From: Whalleya microplaca
Taxonomy: Eukaryota > Ascomycota > Sordariomycetes > Xylariales > Xylariaceae
Assembly (NCBI GenBank): GCA_022497155.1
Contig: MU385733.1
Coordinates: 124,001-188,000, forward strand
Length of the DNA stretch: 64,000 nucleotides
Reading direction: 5' to 3'
The number at the start of each line of letters is the position of its first letter. Positions within the stretch are counted from its first letter, which is position 1. Below are positions 11,501 to 22,987 of the stretch, piece after piece. The notes below the pieces were generated by a model. That model saw nothing but the letters and a program-made list of their open reading frames with translations. It did not search any database and had not been told where the DNA came from. The position numbers and the translations under genes were made by a program.

Positions 11501-12555
11501 GTAAGCAATAGTATCTGGAATCGAGTGGCCATCCCCCGTTCATACCCCGAGACTTTGCCGTCACACAAAATCTTCTCTTGCTTATATTGGTAAGTTGATT
11601 ATCATAGCTGGATTTGAGACCCTCGATAAAATATCCTATTCTTAGGTTTCCGATGTTTCTAGATACTGCGGATTGAGCTGCTTGTCGGAGTACTTGACTT
11701 TCCCTCTATGAGTCACTGCCAGAGCCTGTTTGCGAAAAGGAGCATCTGCTTTTGTCACAAGATACTTTCACAAGGTAGCACTTTTGGTTTGAAGTATGGA
11801 AGATAAAAGAGAACATATATAGTTACCCTTTAATTTTCTCGATTTAAGATGGAGTGCGACTAAGTAGCATAGTAAGCAATACTATTACTAGGTATACTGT
11901 TCAGCGAGAGACATGATCTATATTCCGTACCTGGATGAAAATGAGTGTTTATTATAATAAGTCCATTTTCTAACTGTCTGGGAAGTCTCTATTTATCAAG
12001 TATCGAGCATGTGTGGTGGTCCAATATCTATATCTACAGGATTCATCAGGTACTTGTAAAACGAAGAATAGTCCATGAATAATAGTAAGCTTGTACCTCA
12101 AGGAGCTTGGGCCAACCGAACCCTCCCCACACCCGGTGGAACGAAAGGGGTCCCCCATGCAGCGCTGCAACAGGGACCTAGGTAAAACACCCGATGATGC
12201 AACTTTGTTATTTGACCCTATTAATTGAGTTGAGGCGGAGCTCTACTGATGCTCTTAATTCTATGCAGACATTCTTCCATACTTTCTAACTCCGACTCAA
12301 TTTTTCCATCCGCGTCGTTTTTCCAATGACAATACTTCTTTCGTTCTCTTAACTCTTTATTCATTACGTCTGATGCCCAGTCACTGTTTCAAAGGTCTTG
12401 CTCCTCCTGCTACTCAAAAGGGTGACAGGTCTGTCAGTGGTCTGGGCTGACCTATCTAGGGAGTCTGTACGCCTCGAGCAATGTGAACAGTTCCCCTTCG
12501 GACTGCCGCTCGCTAGCTTTGAAGCCTTCTTATCTATACCTTTATTGATTCAACA
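11501..12555. promoter_or_regulatory. Downstream of the P450 remnant; upstream region of the GH47 gene
   Basis: About 1 kb. The first part is AT-rich without coding signs. The last 250 bases, before the mannosidase ATG, are pyrimidine-rich and probably hold its promoter and 5' leader. A CCTAGGTA motif lies at 12177-12184. Confidence 0.45.
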
Positions 12556-14394
12556 ATGGCCGTTCGTCGTGTTAGAATCCTCCTTGCCGTTATTGCCATC
12601 TGGGCACTGGTATCTTGGTACTATAGCTGGCGCCCATCTACCGGCTCATCGTTCTTTAGCCCGGTAGGACGTCCTGGTGGACCGTTCGCGCCAGGATCTG
12701 CCGGTTCAGATGATCCTAAGTGGGAGAGGCTGCCGGCCCAATATCCCATCCAGAAATTGGCTACTCTCCCGACCAAGAAACCCACCAAACCCATACCCCG
12801 TATCCAGGCTCCGAAGCCCCACGAAGATACTACCGCCAGGGACATCCGACTGCAACGACGGGCCGCCGTCACGAAAAGCTTCCAACACAGCTGGGACGGG
12901 TACAAGAAATATGCAATGGGTCATGACGAGATCAAGCCTCGGTCGGGGTATTACAAGGATCCCTTTGGCGGGTGGGCAGCCACGCTCGTCGACTCTCTCG
13001 ACAGTCTGTGGTTACTGGGGATGAAGGATGATTTTGAGCTCGCCGTGCAAGCTTGCGATAGCATCAACTTCACAACAACGGCTTCACGCGATATCAACGT
13101 TTTTGAAACTACGATCCGATATCTTGGGGGCTTCTTAGCCGCATACGAATTAAGCGAAAAGAAATACCCAAATCTCTTGAAAAAGGCGACCGAGATTGGT
13201 GAATTATTGATGACCGCGTTTGACACCCCGAACCACATGCCCATCCTCCGATTTCCATGGCGAGAATATATCAAAGGTCAACCGCAAAAGGGCCGGGGTC
13301 ATGTCTTAATCGCCGAGATAGGGTCATTGGGATTAGAATTGACTAAATTATCTCAGCTTACCAACGATATGCAATACTATGATGCCGCGCAACGAATATA
13401 TGACGAGCTGGAGAAGGGCCAGTCCAAAACTTATCTCCCAGGGATGTGGCCGGTCATAGTTGACGCTTCCGAAACACCACTGAGATTTGGTGGAGATTCG
13501 TTTACACTTGGTGGTATGAGCGATAGTACCTACGAGTATTTAGGGAAGCAGTATCTGCTTCTCGGTGGTGCACTCCAACAACCGCGAAAACTGTACGAGG
13601 GATTCATTGATGTCGCTAAGAAGCACCTACTGCGTCGTGCGTTGAACCCAGAGAACTTTCCTCTTCTCTTCTTCGGGGATGCGCGAGTCACCACGCCACC
13701 GAAGGGTGAAGCCCAAATCATCACCACATCAAAAGCCCAACACTTGACATGTTTTGCAGGAGGTATGGTAGGGATGGCGGCAAAGATTTTTGACCGTCCA
13801 GCGGATATGGACACAGCCGAAGGACTCACGGAGGGTTGCGTCTGGTCATACAATACGACTGTCACTGGCATCGGACCAGAAATATTTTCCTTCATTCCCT
13901 GCGACCCAGATGTCACGAAGGACGATTGCAAATGGAGCAAGGGCCGTTGGCAGGAATCTATGCGGAAGTATTGGACGCGGAGTAACGACGGTGGCGATCC
14001 TGACACCCTGTCTGATGAGCAGCTCGAGAAGATCGCCAGTGTCAGACAACTGCCTCGAGGCATGGTGGATGTCAATGATCCACGGTATTTGCTCCGCCCC
14101 GAGGCAATTGAATCCGTTTTTATGATGTATCGCATGACTGGAGATCCAAAGTGGATGGAAAAGGGTTGGGATATGTTTACGGCTATCGAGAAATACACAC
14201 GTGCGAGGTATGCTTCGGCGGCAATCGACGATGTGACGTCTACGCGCCCGGCGCAGGTCGACAGTATGGAAAGCTTCTGGCTGGCAGAGACGCTGAAGTA
14301 TTTCTACTTGCTGTTCGGCGATTGGGAACTGGCCGATTTGGATAAATGGGTCTTGAATACCGAGGCTCATCCTCTACGACGCGCAGATGCATGA
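12556..14394 (+). CDS. Class I alpha-1,2-mannosidase (glycoside hydrolase family 47)
   Basis: An intronless gene of 612 residues starting at the ATG in CAACAATGG. The N-terminus is a type II signal anchor (about residues 7-25, RILLAVIAIWALVSWYYSW), then a Pro-rich stem to about residue 95, then the (alpha/alpha)7 catalytic domain. Family motifs seen are SGYYKDPFGGWAATLVDSLD, DINVFETTIRYLGG, RGHVLIAEIGSLGLEL, GGDSFTLGGMSDSTYEYLGK, CFAGGM, RPEAIESVFMMYRMTGD and the C-terminal NTEAHPL, whose Thr coordinates the catalytic Ca2+. Family 47 enzymes trim alpha-1,2-linked mannose from N-glycans in the ER or Golgi. The anchor suggests membrane-bound processing rather than secretion. Whether it is the ER trimming enzyme or a Golgi paralogue cannot be decided here. 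Confidence 0.93.
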   Translation: MAVRRVRILLAVIAIWALVSWYYSWRPSTGSSFFSPVGRPGGPFAPGSAGSDDPKWERLPAQYPIQKLATLPTKKPTKPIPRIQAPKPHEDTTARDIRLQRRAAVTKSFQHSWDGYKKYAMGHDEIKPRSGYYKDPFGGWAATLVDSLDSLWLLGMKDDFELAVQACDSINFTTTASRDINVFETTIRYLGGFLAAYELSEKKYPNLLKKATEIGELLMTAFDTPNHMPILRFPWREYIKGQPQKGRGHVLIAEIGSLGLELTKLSQLTNDMQYYDAAQRIYDELEKGQSKTYLPGMWPVIVDASETPLRFGGDSFTLGGMSDSTYEYLGKQYLLLGGALQQPRKLYEGFIDVAKKHLLRRALNPENFPLLFFGDARVTTPPKGEAQIITTSKAQHLTCFAGGMVGMAAKIFDRPADMDTAEGLTEGCVWSYNTTVTGIGPEIFSFIPCDPDVTKDDCKWSKGRWQESMRKYWTRSNDGGDPDTLSDEQLEKIASVRQLPRGMVDVNDPRYLLRPEAIESVFMMYRMTGDPKWMEKGWDMFTAIEKYTRARYASAAIDDVTSTRPAQVDSMESFWLAETLKYFYLLFGDWELADLDKWVLNTEAHPLRRADA

Positions 14395-14717
14395 GGTTAT
14401 GTTTTCTAAGTTGGGGATCTGATACCCCGAGTGTTAATCGAGTATTGGTATATGCATTATTGCTATAGTAGCAGGAGCTACATGTATGTTCATAGACTAA
14501 AAATAATTGAAGCTGTATATGTATTGTACAAGCCTGGTATTGGCGTTTCCAGTACTACTAAATACGAATACCAGTACATACATCTTCATTGGCTCATAAG
14601 AATATAGAAACGGGAATGGTAGATACGTGAACCAAACTTACACAACTTTGATTATCATAAACTTCAAAATTTGAATAGCTACATACACTTTTAGGTAAGT
14701 ATTATTGGGCGTCCCGG
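14395..14717. other. 3' flank between GH47 and the small minus-strand candidate gene
   Basis: An AT-rich stretch of about 320 bases, probably 3' untranslated sequence of the two convergent units. Nothing else recognised. Confidence 0.5.
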
Positions 14718-14982
14718 TTAGAACGGAATCGGCACCTCGGGCAGAATGTCTACATAGGAATTAAATTGGGGAGTTCGGCTAGGAGATATGCTGTTAAGAC
14801 TTCCGCTTCCGGGAGTCGCCGAGTTAAATGAAACGTGTTTGCGCTTAACGTCGTAAGAGATCCGTGGAAGGAAGAAATTATATAAGAAAGATATGTTCCC
14901 TTCCTAATTTTCACATTTCACCTTTCGCCTTCACAACCAACCCGTCCAACATCATCGTGACTTGTTGGGACTCGTCGGACAT
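14718..14982 (-). CDS. Candidate small two-exon gene, 56 residues, function unknown
   Basis: Proposed complement of exons 14718-14843 and 14938-14982. Exon 1 starts at an ATG in a good fungal context (CCAACATGTCC) and reads MSDESQQVTMMLDGL. A 94-nt intron with a pyrimidine-rich 3' half would end at TTAAG, and exon 2 continues in frame as RKHVSFNSATPGSGSLNSIS, then PSRTPQFNSYVDILPEVPIPF and TAA. The exon 2 frame looks protein-like: Ser/Thr-Pro sites, an aromatic and acidic tail, and a higher GC content than its flanks. I do not recognise the family. The donor (GTTGTG) and branch site are weak, so the exon 1 junction is uncertain, and exon 2 could belong to a differently spliced transcript. An upstream GTAAGT on the same strand near 15051 hints at a 5' UTR intron. 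Confidence 0.4.
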
Positions 14983-15588
14983 GTTGGCTTGTAAGCAGCG
15001 TCTGTTCTCGGAGCATTCCTGCTTGCTTATCAAAATGGGTCGAGGACTTACCCCCTCTTTTGCCCTTCTCTATCCGAGCTAGGTAAGCAGACTACCTACA
15101 GATGTTGTAGGGGAAGTGGTTCAATCACAATGGCGGACTCGACCGCGTGCCATACTGCCGTAGTTCGCATCTCTGGGCATCAACCGGCTCTTGCGCCAGA
15201 ACCAAAGGTTAATTCCTCATACCCACTGTTGAGGATCGTCATAATCCAACAAGAAGCTTGGAAGCTAACAGCAACTCTCTTTGCCGCCATTCCCTATGTC
15301 CTGTTTCTTATTTCTCTCCCTCTCTCTCCTGGTTGGATTGCCGCTTATTAGTGCTCACTCGACTGTTTGACCGTAACTCAAGTTTGACAGCCAACGTTTG
15401 ACAGCTAATCACGGGGCAAGCCGACAAAGCTAGCAACTTTTTTCCTCTTTGTTGCACCTTGCATCTGCAACCTTTACGCCTATCTAAGTCCTCACCTCCA
15501 GATAGGAATTACAGGGCGCCTGCCCCGTATATCCGAGCCAACTCTTTCTGCTGTTGTAAGATTGGGAAGACATATTAATCCAACAGCC
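14983..15588. promoter_or_regulatory. Divergent upstream region of the small gene and the CDF gene, with a 73-codon upstream ORF
   Basis: The region separates two divergent starts. On the plus strand an ATG at 15130 (CACAATGG) opens a 73-codon frame ending at TAG in 15349-15351; its product has a hydrophobic stretch (TLFAAIPYVLFLISLPL). It lies 240 bases before the CDF start and could be an upstream ORF if the leader is long. Further CT-rich sequence follows near 15295-15480. Confidence 0.4.
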
Positions 15589-16995
15589 ATGGAGCCCGAT
15601 CTCTCGGGTACTATAACGATGCACCCGCATCCTTTCCCAATTCGCCATCACGACCGGATTTCCAGTCCCGCCAGTGCCTCCCGATCTTCCACGCATACAC
15701 CTATATCCCACTCTCAATCCGCTCACAGTCTGCACGAGAACGCAATGAGTACAGGCGTAGAGGCTATGGATGAAGAAGGCGAGCAGCCCATTGCGCGGCA
15801 TCACTCTATTGCCGCTACTGACGTCGAGTCCCAATCTACTGCGCGTTATTCGACCAACGATCCATACAACCTATCCTCGGCCCTCAAGACCGCTGAACAA
15901 CTCGACGAGATCAAAGCCAATACCTCTCGCAAGCGTGACCCCAGTCGGTCCAGCGCTGCTGTCGCTCGTTTCAAACCCAACTTCCAGGCCAAGAAGCTTC
16001 ATACCTTCTACCAGAGTCAAAACGAGACCATTGAGCGGTTGCTGAAGACGGTCGAGGAGCACCGAGCGGAAGCACGGCAAGAGGCCGGTGATGATCACCT
16101 ACGGCACCAGATCGCTGTGTACGGTTCCTTTGCAGCCAATGTAGTCCTATCAATTTTGCAGCTCTACGGCGCCATATCCTCCGGATCACTCTCGCTCTTC
16201 ACCACTATGGCAGACTCCATTTTTGATCCGCTGAGCAACCTCACGCTTATCCTCACCCACCGAGCCGTGACCCGTGTAGACCCCAACCGGTTTCCGTCAG
16301 GCAAGGCGCGACTGGAGACCGTCGGCAACATCACTTTCTGTTTCCTGATGACCGCCGTGTCCCTCATCCTCATAGCATTTTCGTGCCAGGACATCACCCA
16401 GAAAGCCGGTAGCGGCGCGGTGGTTAACGACTTCCACCTGCCGTCCGTGATCGCGGTCTCGATAGCCTTCGGGACGAAATTCGTGCTCTTCCTGTACTGC
16501 TGGGGCCTGAAGGACAAGTACAGCCAGGTGGACATCCTGTGGCAGGACCACCGCAACGACCTCCTGATCAACGGGTTCGGTGTGCTGACGTCCGTGGGCG
16601 GCTCCAAGCTGGTGTGGTGGATCGACCCGATGGGCGCTATCATCCTCTCGCTGCTTATCAGCGGCATCTGGCTGCGCACGGCCCTGAAGGAGTTCCTGCT
16701 GCTGGTGGGCGTGGTCGCCAGCGTCGAGATGCAGCAGCTGATCACGTACGTCTGCCTGACGCACTCGGCGGCCATCCAGGGCATCGACACCGTGCGCGTC
16801 TACCACTCCGGCCCCCGCCTCATCGCCGAGGTCGACATCGTCATGAACCCGGACGCGTCGCTGCGGACCACGCACGACGTGGCCGAGGCGCTGCAGTTCA
16901 AGCTCGAGGAGCTGCCGGACGTGGAGCGGGCCTACGTCCACGTCGACTACGAGACTACGCATAAACCGGAACACGCGTACAAGAAGGACTTGTGA
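15589..16995 (+). CDS. Cation diffusion facilitator, Mn-type metal transporter
   Basis: A single exon of 468 residues from ATG at 15589 (GCCATGG, a strong context; an in-frame TTG lies nine codons upstream). Residues 1-175 are cytosolic and rich in Ser, His and charged residues. The CDF membrane domain follows, with helices near YGSFAANVVLSILQLYGA, the metal-site helix MADSIFDPLSN, FCFLMTAVSLILIAF, VIAVSIAFGTKFVLF, the second metal-site helix and MGAIILSLLISGIWL. A cytosolic dimerisation domain ends the protein (RVYHSGPRLIAEVDIVM). The metal sites are DxxxD in both helices (Asp209/Asp213 and Asp320/Asp324), the pattern known for Mn-CDFs, so manganese export or vacuolar/Golgi loading is likely. 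Base composition becomes clearly more GC-rich in the 3' half. Confidence 0.88.
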   Translation: MEPDLSGTITMHPHPFPIRHHDRISSPASASRSSTHTPISHSQSAHSLHENAMSTGVEAMDEEGEQPIARHHSIAATDVESQSTARYSTNDPYNLSSALKTAEQLDEIKANTSRKRDPSRSSAAVARFKPNFQAKKLHTFYQSQNETIERLLKTVEEHRAEARQEAGDDHLRHQIAVYGSFAANVVLSILQLYGAISSGSLSLFTTMADSIFDPLSNLTLILTHRAVTRVDPNRFPSGKARLETVGNITFCFLMTAVSLILIAFSCQDITQKAGSGAVVNDFHLPSVIAVSIAFGTKFVLFLYCWGLKDKYSQVDILWQDHRNDLLINGFGVLTSVGGSKLVWWIDPMGAIILSLLISGIWLRTALKEFLLLVGVVASVEMQQLITYVCLTHSAAIQGIDTVRVYHSGPRLIAEVDIVMNPDASLRTTHDVAEALQFKLEELPDVERAYVHVDYETTHKPEHAYKKDL

Positions 16996-19900
16996 TGATG
17001 TGGTATAGATGTAGCATGGGAAAACGGCGTCACGCTTTAGTAAATTAATAGTTATATAAAATTGGTATGCATTATGTTAAACTTTTAGAGAATCACCTGC
17101 CCGTAGCTACGCAAGTAGTAGGAAAAGGAGACTATAGTCAATTGTAATATGTCTTAGGGGTACTAGCTCTGGCTGATAGGCCTCCTTAGAATATTTGAAA
17201 TCCATGTCCATTGAAGCTTTGCCATATCTCATTGAGTAAACTCATCCAATTCGTTATGAGGGAGGGGCACTTAGTGAACGAGCGCTATTCCTATCAGCCC
17301 GGCGATTTACTACCCAAGTATATGTATGTACTCATAATAAGATATGGCAAACGTAAAAGCCTTGCGGCCGAGTTTCTACTGCTGTCCACCTAGGTAGCAA
17401 AACATTGAATGCTTGAAGTTGTCCCTAGATCTTTATGACGTCAATGCAGGGTTTTGTATGAGGGATAATTGGCACGAGGATTGCAGCCATTGAGTGCTTA
17501 CTTTAGAACGCCAGCTTCCAATCAGATTGCCGTTTTCATGGAATGTGAAGAACTGGTGTGAGTTTCTTATGTAATTGCCAAGATTCTATGCCGTTCTCAT
17601 TAAATCGAAATAGAGATCTGTACAAAGTTAAGATACTATCTAGCTTTTTCATGCCTTCTAAGTGAGCGGACTGACTATGTTCAAAGATGATAGTCAGGGA
17701 AGCTTGCAGTTTTATAATCACTTCAAACATATTTACTTACGTACAGAAGTCGGCAATTTAGCTATCATAATTGAAATGTTATGATATATTGAATATGAAT
17801 TGTGGTGGCGTACATAAAGCTAATTCTGTGTTATACATATAGACTGCCATTAATACCATGGCATCTCTCAGTAAACTTATCTATATTTACCCTTTACTTC
17901 GATAAAACAAACACCCAATCTTCTATTATTTCACAGGAGGACTCGTAGTTGTGATGATGTAGATGTTCCATGTCGGATTAATATGAATATATATCGTAAT
18001 AAATTGAGTAAGTCATGCCCATAACATAACTGCAAGGTCATGAGCATAGATATACATGTAGATTATTGATTTATGTCCCTACTCGATAAAACCTACATCT
18101 TCTTGTGCTAATAACAAGAAGATTATTTGGTTGTACGTCGGTATCTCATCAATGAAGAAGACGATGCTCACTTTATCACTTGATGTTACAAGGCTCGGTT
18201 CTCAGACCCTAAGGCTACATGTAACCATTGCTTTCAGTTTTTATTGAGGGCTTATATCTATATCAAATCGATCAAAAGTGCGATGTCTCCTGTCTCTATT
18301 CTTATACTGTTTGAGGGAGAGTTTCCATGCCTACAACCCTCCTATTACTTGTGGCTCCCGGGGTGTTAGCTTACTGCTTCTAAGCCTGTCCCTTCGAAGC
18401 TATTGTGATGACTGCTCTTCATTTCGTGCTCTGAGGCTTTTTCTCGATAATTTTGCGATCTCAATGCTCATACCTTATTGTCTGTCACCTATTAAAGACC
18501 GACAGAATACACTCTCGTGGTCATGACATAAACAGGGTAGCAAGGGCAGGCACGTGGTAATCGAAGGTACCAAAGAGATGGCGCCGCCTGGTCGGCATCA
18601 GGGACCCGAATGACTGGAAAGGTGGCAAGTTACAGAATGATTGTGTCCAGGGCTCCATCTGATCGTCGCTGCAGAGCTGCGGATGACCATACCATATGAG
18701 GGGTATTGTTGTTATTAGTCCGCAACATGACGTTCTGAGTCTGACCTTGTGAGGGGTACAAGATATAATACCTAGATCGAATACAGGTTTTTATTTGGTG
18801 TTGCGAAGGGTTTGAAGTAGTCTAGAGAATTTACCTTATTGATATGTGAGTATTTGCCCAGCTGAGAGCAACTGGTCAGATCTAACAGCTGTTTCCTAAC
18901 CTGGAGCTCTTGAGTGAAGCTTGTTGATGCTGGTTGGTCGGTTGCTTCCAAGGTGGAAGATCACTTGTGGGGTTCCCCAGACCTCCTAGAGGTGCCATCT
19001 GATTCGATATTCGGATAGCTTGAGGACTCTCGTTGAAAAATGTCGTCATCCTGCACTATGTGGATTTATGTACATATATATGTAGCACTTATATGGATAT
19101 ATTAAACACTAGAGTGGTATTATACGTAGACTCGAGTCTTTCAAATAAGAGCTTCCACGGTGCGGAAACAATTATAAAGTTAGGTATAAAATGGATATGG
19201 TATTGTGGCGATGGACCATATATGATTCGTACATGTATTGGTTCGTATTCACGTCTGAGATATGTGAGGATGTACACGTATACGTATATTGTATGTAAGT
19301 CGAGCGATATTTTGGGCTGAGACTGGAGTCGCTTGGGTAGCATGGGGTGGGCGCGTCTACTACTAGTACAAGTCGACTCTCGCATGTTGTATGGTCTGAT
19401 ATTCTGAAGTCCATGCATTTGTGCGGTGCTCATTTTAGATGAGTGGCATTTTAATTACCTAGGAATCTAATCCGCACCTCGCCTGCAGGTTGACGAAAGG
19501 CGTCACAATTTGAAGCTGATTCCAGACTCGCTAAGGCGGGCTTCGACGGCATACTACAACTGTAGGTATGTACATAGTAGTAGCTAACTATGTAAAGTAA
19601 CAGGGTATGTATGTGCGTTATCGTGAGAGCTATGGACCACAGTAGCACCGTGCACGATAGCGTCTGCTAAAGATCTCAACTTATTACCTAACCTAGGTTA
19701 TGTCCATTACTTTCTACTTATACTTTGACTACACAATTTTCGACTATTCGCTTCCCAACTTCTCTATCTATCCCCAATAATTTAAACTATCACCATTATA
19801 CGCGTATGTCCCTTAGAAAAGAGTTTACTCAACTAGATGAGATAAGATAAGATAATCGATGTGAGGACCTATGGACAGGTATAAGAGGTAGACAGTATTG

Positions 19901-20288
19901 ATGTACTGACTTGAAGGACCCTTATTTATTAATTAGGCGAGCTAGGTATCCTTGCCCATGGCCAGTGTGACGCTAGAGGTGCATTTTCCCGTTGATTGTG
20001 GGACGTGACCGCGGAGTACTGGTCCAAGCTTCCAGCCTATCCCTCTGTGCCTCTCCCACTGTCCCACGGGGGCTCAGGTCCCCTTGACCCGCCAACCACA
20101 TCGACGTACAACATATTATTTACACACAATTGTGCTCGCCAGCATTTGCTGCTCTCCTCAACTCTACTTACATATCCGCGTACGTTGCTTTCTAGGGCAG
20201 CCGGAACGGATTTTTGGCGACGACACCCTTTGAACCCCTATTCTATTCAAGCTGGCGTAGTTCTGCTAGCTATCATTCCTTGCACACC
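16996..20288. other. AT-rich intergenic region between CDF and glycogenin
   Basis: About 3.3 kb with many TpA-rich runs and only short random frames. CCTAGGTA occurs at 17389-17396 and TACCTAGG at 19457-19464; alternating TACGTA/TATACGTAT sequence lies near 19260-19290. The last about 300 bases are presumably the glycogenin promoter. No RNA gene or coding exon was recognised. Confidence 0.5.
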
Positions 20289-22987
20289 ATGGCTGTGCAG
20301 GGTGGAGCGGAGGAGGATGTGTACGCCACTGTTGGTAGCATCCAAAAGATGTCTCTGAACAGTAGTAAATCGTAGCTAATGATCGCATTACTATAGCTTC
20401 TTTTGAGCGATACGTATTTACCTGGTGTGTATTCCTCCATGTCTGCTTACTTACTTTGTGACTTGTCTTCTGACTTTTCTATTTAGGCGCTCTGGTGCTG
20501 GCGCATTCCTTGCGCGATGCCGGCACCACCAAGAAGTTGGTGGCTTTGGTCACGCTGGATGCTGTATCAGCCGAGGCCATAACACAGCTTCAGGTAAGCT
20601 TACCAACTCCCTCATATCTCATACTACACCTATCTAATCCCATTGACCAGACCGTTTACCATTATGTCATTCCCGTTCCTCGGATTAAGAACACCCAACC
20701 TGCCAACCTACACCTCATGAACCGAGCAGACTTGCACTCCGCCTTCACCAAGATCAACCTGTGGAAGCAGCTCCAGTTTCGGAAGATCGTGTATATAGAT
20801 TCTGATGTTGTTGCATATCGAGCCCCTGACGAGCTCTTCGACATACCACACCCCTTCTCGGCAGCTCCAGATATTGGCTGGCCCGACTTGTTCAACACGG
20901 GTGTTATGGCTCTGACTCCGAGCATGGCCGACTACTATGCTATGTTGGCGATGGCGGAGAGGAACATCTCGTTTGACGGTGCCGATCAGGGACTTCTAAA
21001 CATGCATTTCCAGAACAACTTTAATCGCATCAGCTTTACCTATAACGTCACGCCGTCTGCCCACTACCAGTATATTCCCGCCTACCAACATTTCCAGTCT
21101 AGTATCAACATGGTCCATTTTATTGGTGCCGACAAGCCCTGGTTCAAAGGAAGAAATGCCGAGACTGGAAGCTCTCCTTTCAACGAAATGACTGGCAGGT
21201 GGTGGTCGGTTTATGACCGACATTATCGAGTACCTGTAAGCTGTTTGCAGTCATCTTGTTTTATTGCTGTCTTGGACCCTCAGCTTACCTACGCTTAGTC
21301 CCCGACACCTACACCTTCTGCAACATCTCAGCCGACCCCTGAGCTAGTGCAATATCTTACAAAGGGAGAATACCAGCCCAAAGCCTCTCACATTCAGACA
21401 ACTGGTGAGCCCTATAGTGACCATCATGGAGGCCATGAACAGAGTTCCCAGCATGCATCTCCGCATGTCTACCAACAGGAACACCACGATGCTCCTCCCC
21501 ATGAATCGCATGACCATCATGACCATGACCATGTCCCATCCCCTCGGGGCCACGTAGAAGCTCTGCCTGGAGCTACCGTCCAGGAGTCTGGGCCGACCAC
21601 TTCCCCTAGCGCTGTTTCTTCATCTTCCACCGCCGTTGAGGGAACTCACGCTGAGGCTCGAGAAGAGCAGGTCCACGGGTCCCATTACGGGGCCCCTCCC
21701 CACCAGGAGCCGGAGCATAAACCAGCGCCATTCCAGCCTACCATGTCAAGCTGGGACGCTCAAAGGTTAGTACCCTGGCTTGCAACTATATTCAGAGCAG
21801 CGGACTGACTAGAAGATAGACAACCCCCTCCAACGAACTCTAAGCCGGAAGCCGTGGACTTCCCCGCTACCGTATACGAAATGTCTCGAGATTCTACGCC
21901 ATATGTTGCTCCCCAGCGATATCCTAGCCCTCCGAAGGATATGTGGTACGAAATTCCCAAGGAACCTCCGGCGCCACCTGCAGAGCCGCCGAAGGCAATT
22001 TTCCCATGGGAGAACCATCGACCACCGCCAACTCGTGTATTTATCGACGAACTACCTCGGAAATATGAACCCGAACCCGATGAATCAAGCACGCCAACAG
22101 GTGTGGCGCGGCCTCTTCCTGCGCTCCAGTCATCATCTGAATCTTCGTTTACAGATGCATCCACAGTTGAGCAGAAGAGCGAGCCAGTCACGCCAACCAC
22201 ACCGACTATCCATGTCACGCCATCAAATCCTTGGACCACGTATACTCGGACTAATGCATGGGACGAGGTACCCGAGATTGAGCGGTACGTCGACTCCATT
22301 CAGAAGCATCGACGTACGCGGAGTCTAAAGTCTCCCGGCGTAATTGGCTTGCCGAGTCCTGGTGACGGGATGGATGAGATTGCTTGGCGCCGGCGTGGGA
22401 GCAAGCTTACCGACTTCCCCAGCGAGTTGGAGCGTCCTAGTCTGCCGGTCACGCCAGCGCCCATCCGCAGACCGAAGTTCTGGGGTGGCGGTGGCCCTGG
22501 CGAAGGCGATGATGACGAGCCTTTGCTACCTGCCGCGGAGGGCGTGCCAGCACAGAATGAATGGGTATGTGTGCATGGACGCCGGTGGAAGCGTTCAGAT
22601 TGTATCTGCGATTTGACTAACGTACTGCGTTACCATAAGGACCCTGTGGCTCAGCTTCAGAAACTGGCTCAGCAACAGTCCGAAATACTACTGGAAAAGC
22701 TCGGGGGTAATCACCGCGACAGCAGTGATCTACCCCCTAGGCCTTTACCATTTGGTTCTGAAGAGTTGATCTCGCCGACGTTTGTCGCGCAGTCCGCTAA
22801 AGTCTTGAGCCCGCAGCCGGTAAAAGGCAGCGCAAGCTCTAGTGCGGTTCGTGACATTCTGTTGGACGCGGATACAACTCCTCGACCGCCTGAGGCACAA
22901 CCTGAGGCAACAGCGGAAACTACAATCCCGGAACCTAGTTATTCAGGACCTGGGCCTGCTTTTGAGAAGGGAGAATTTACTACCTGA
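20289..22987 (+). CDS. GLG1: Glycogenin (GT8 self-glucosylating glycogen primer), six exons
   Basis: Exons 20289-20330, 20397-20424, 20487-20593, 20651-21235, 21299-21765 and 21820-22987 total 2397 nt, 798 residues. Exon junctions rebuild the family N-terminus EDVYATLLLSDTYLPGALVL, matching the Neurospora type. The GT8 domain (residues 1 to about 255) shows the Mn2+/UDP-glucose DxD in YIDSDVVAYRAPDELF, PDIGWPDLFNTGVMALTP, FDGADQGLLNMHF and HFIGADKPW. A long Pro/Ser/His-rich disordered tail follows, with a conserved block near residues 650-700 (WVCVHGRRWKRSDCICDLTN, then LRYHKDPVAQLQKL) that probably docks glycogen synthase. It catalyses autoglucosylation to start glycogen. Exon 1 uses a weak GTTGGT donor; the GT four bases on breaks the frame. 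Intron 3 is 57 nt and stop-free. Confidence 0.92.

Noticed and set aside
20594..20650. Reading glycogenin through the 57-nt stop-free stretch as coding
   Set aside because: GTAAGC and CAG ends are present and the spliced form matches the family (TQLQ|TVYHYVIPVPRI), so it is treated as an intron.
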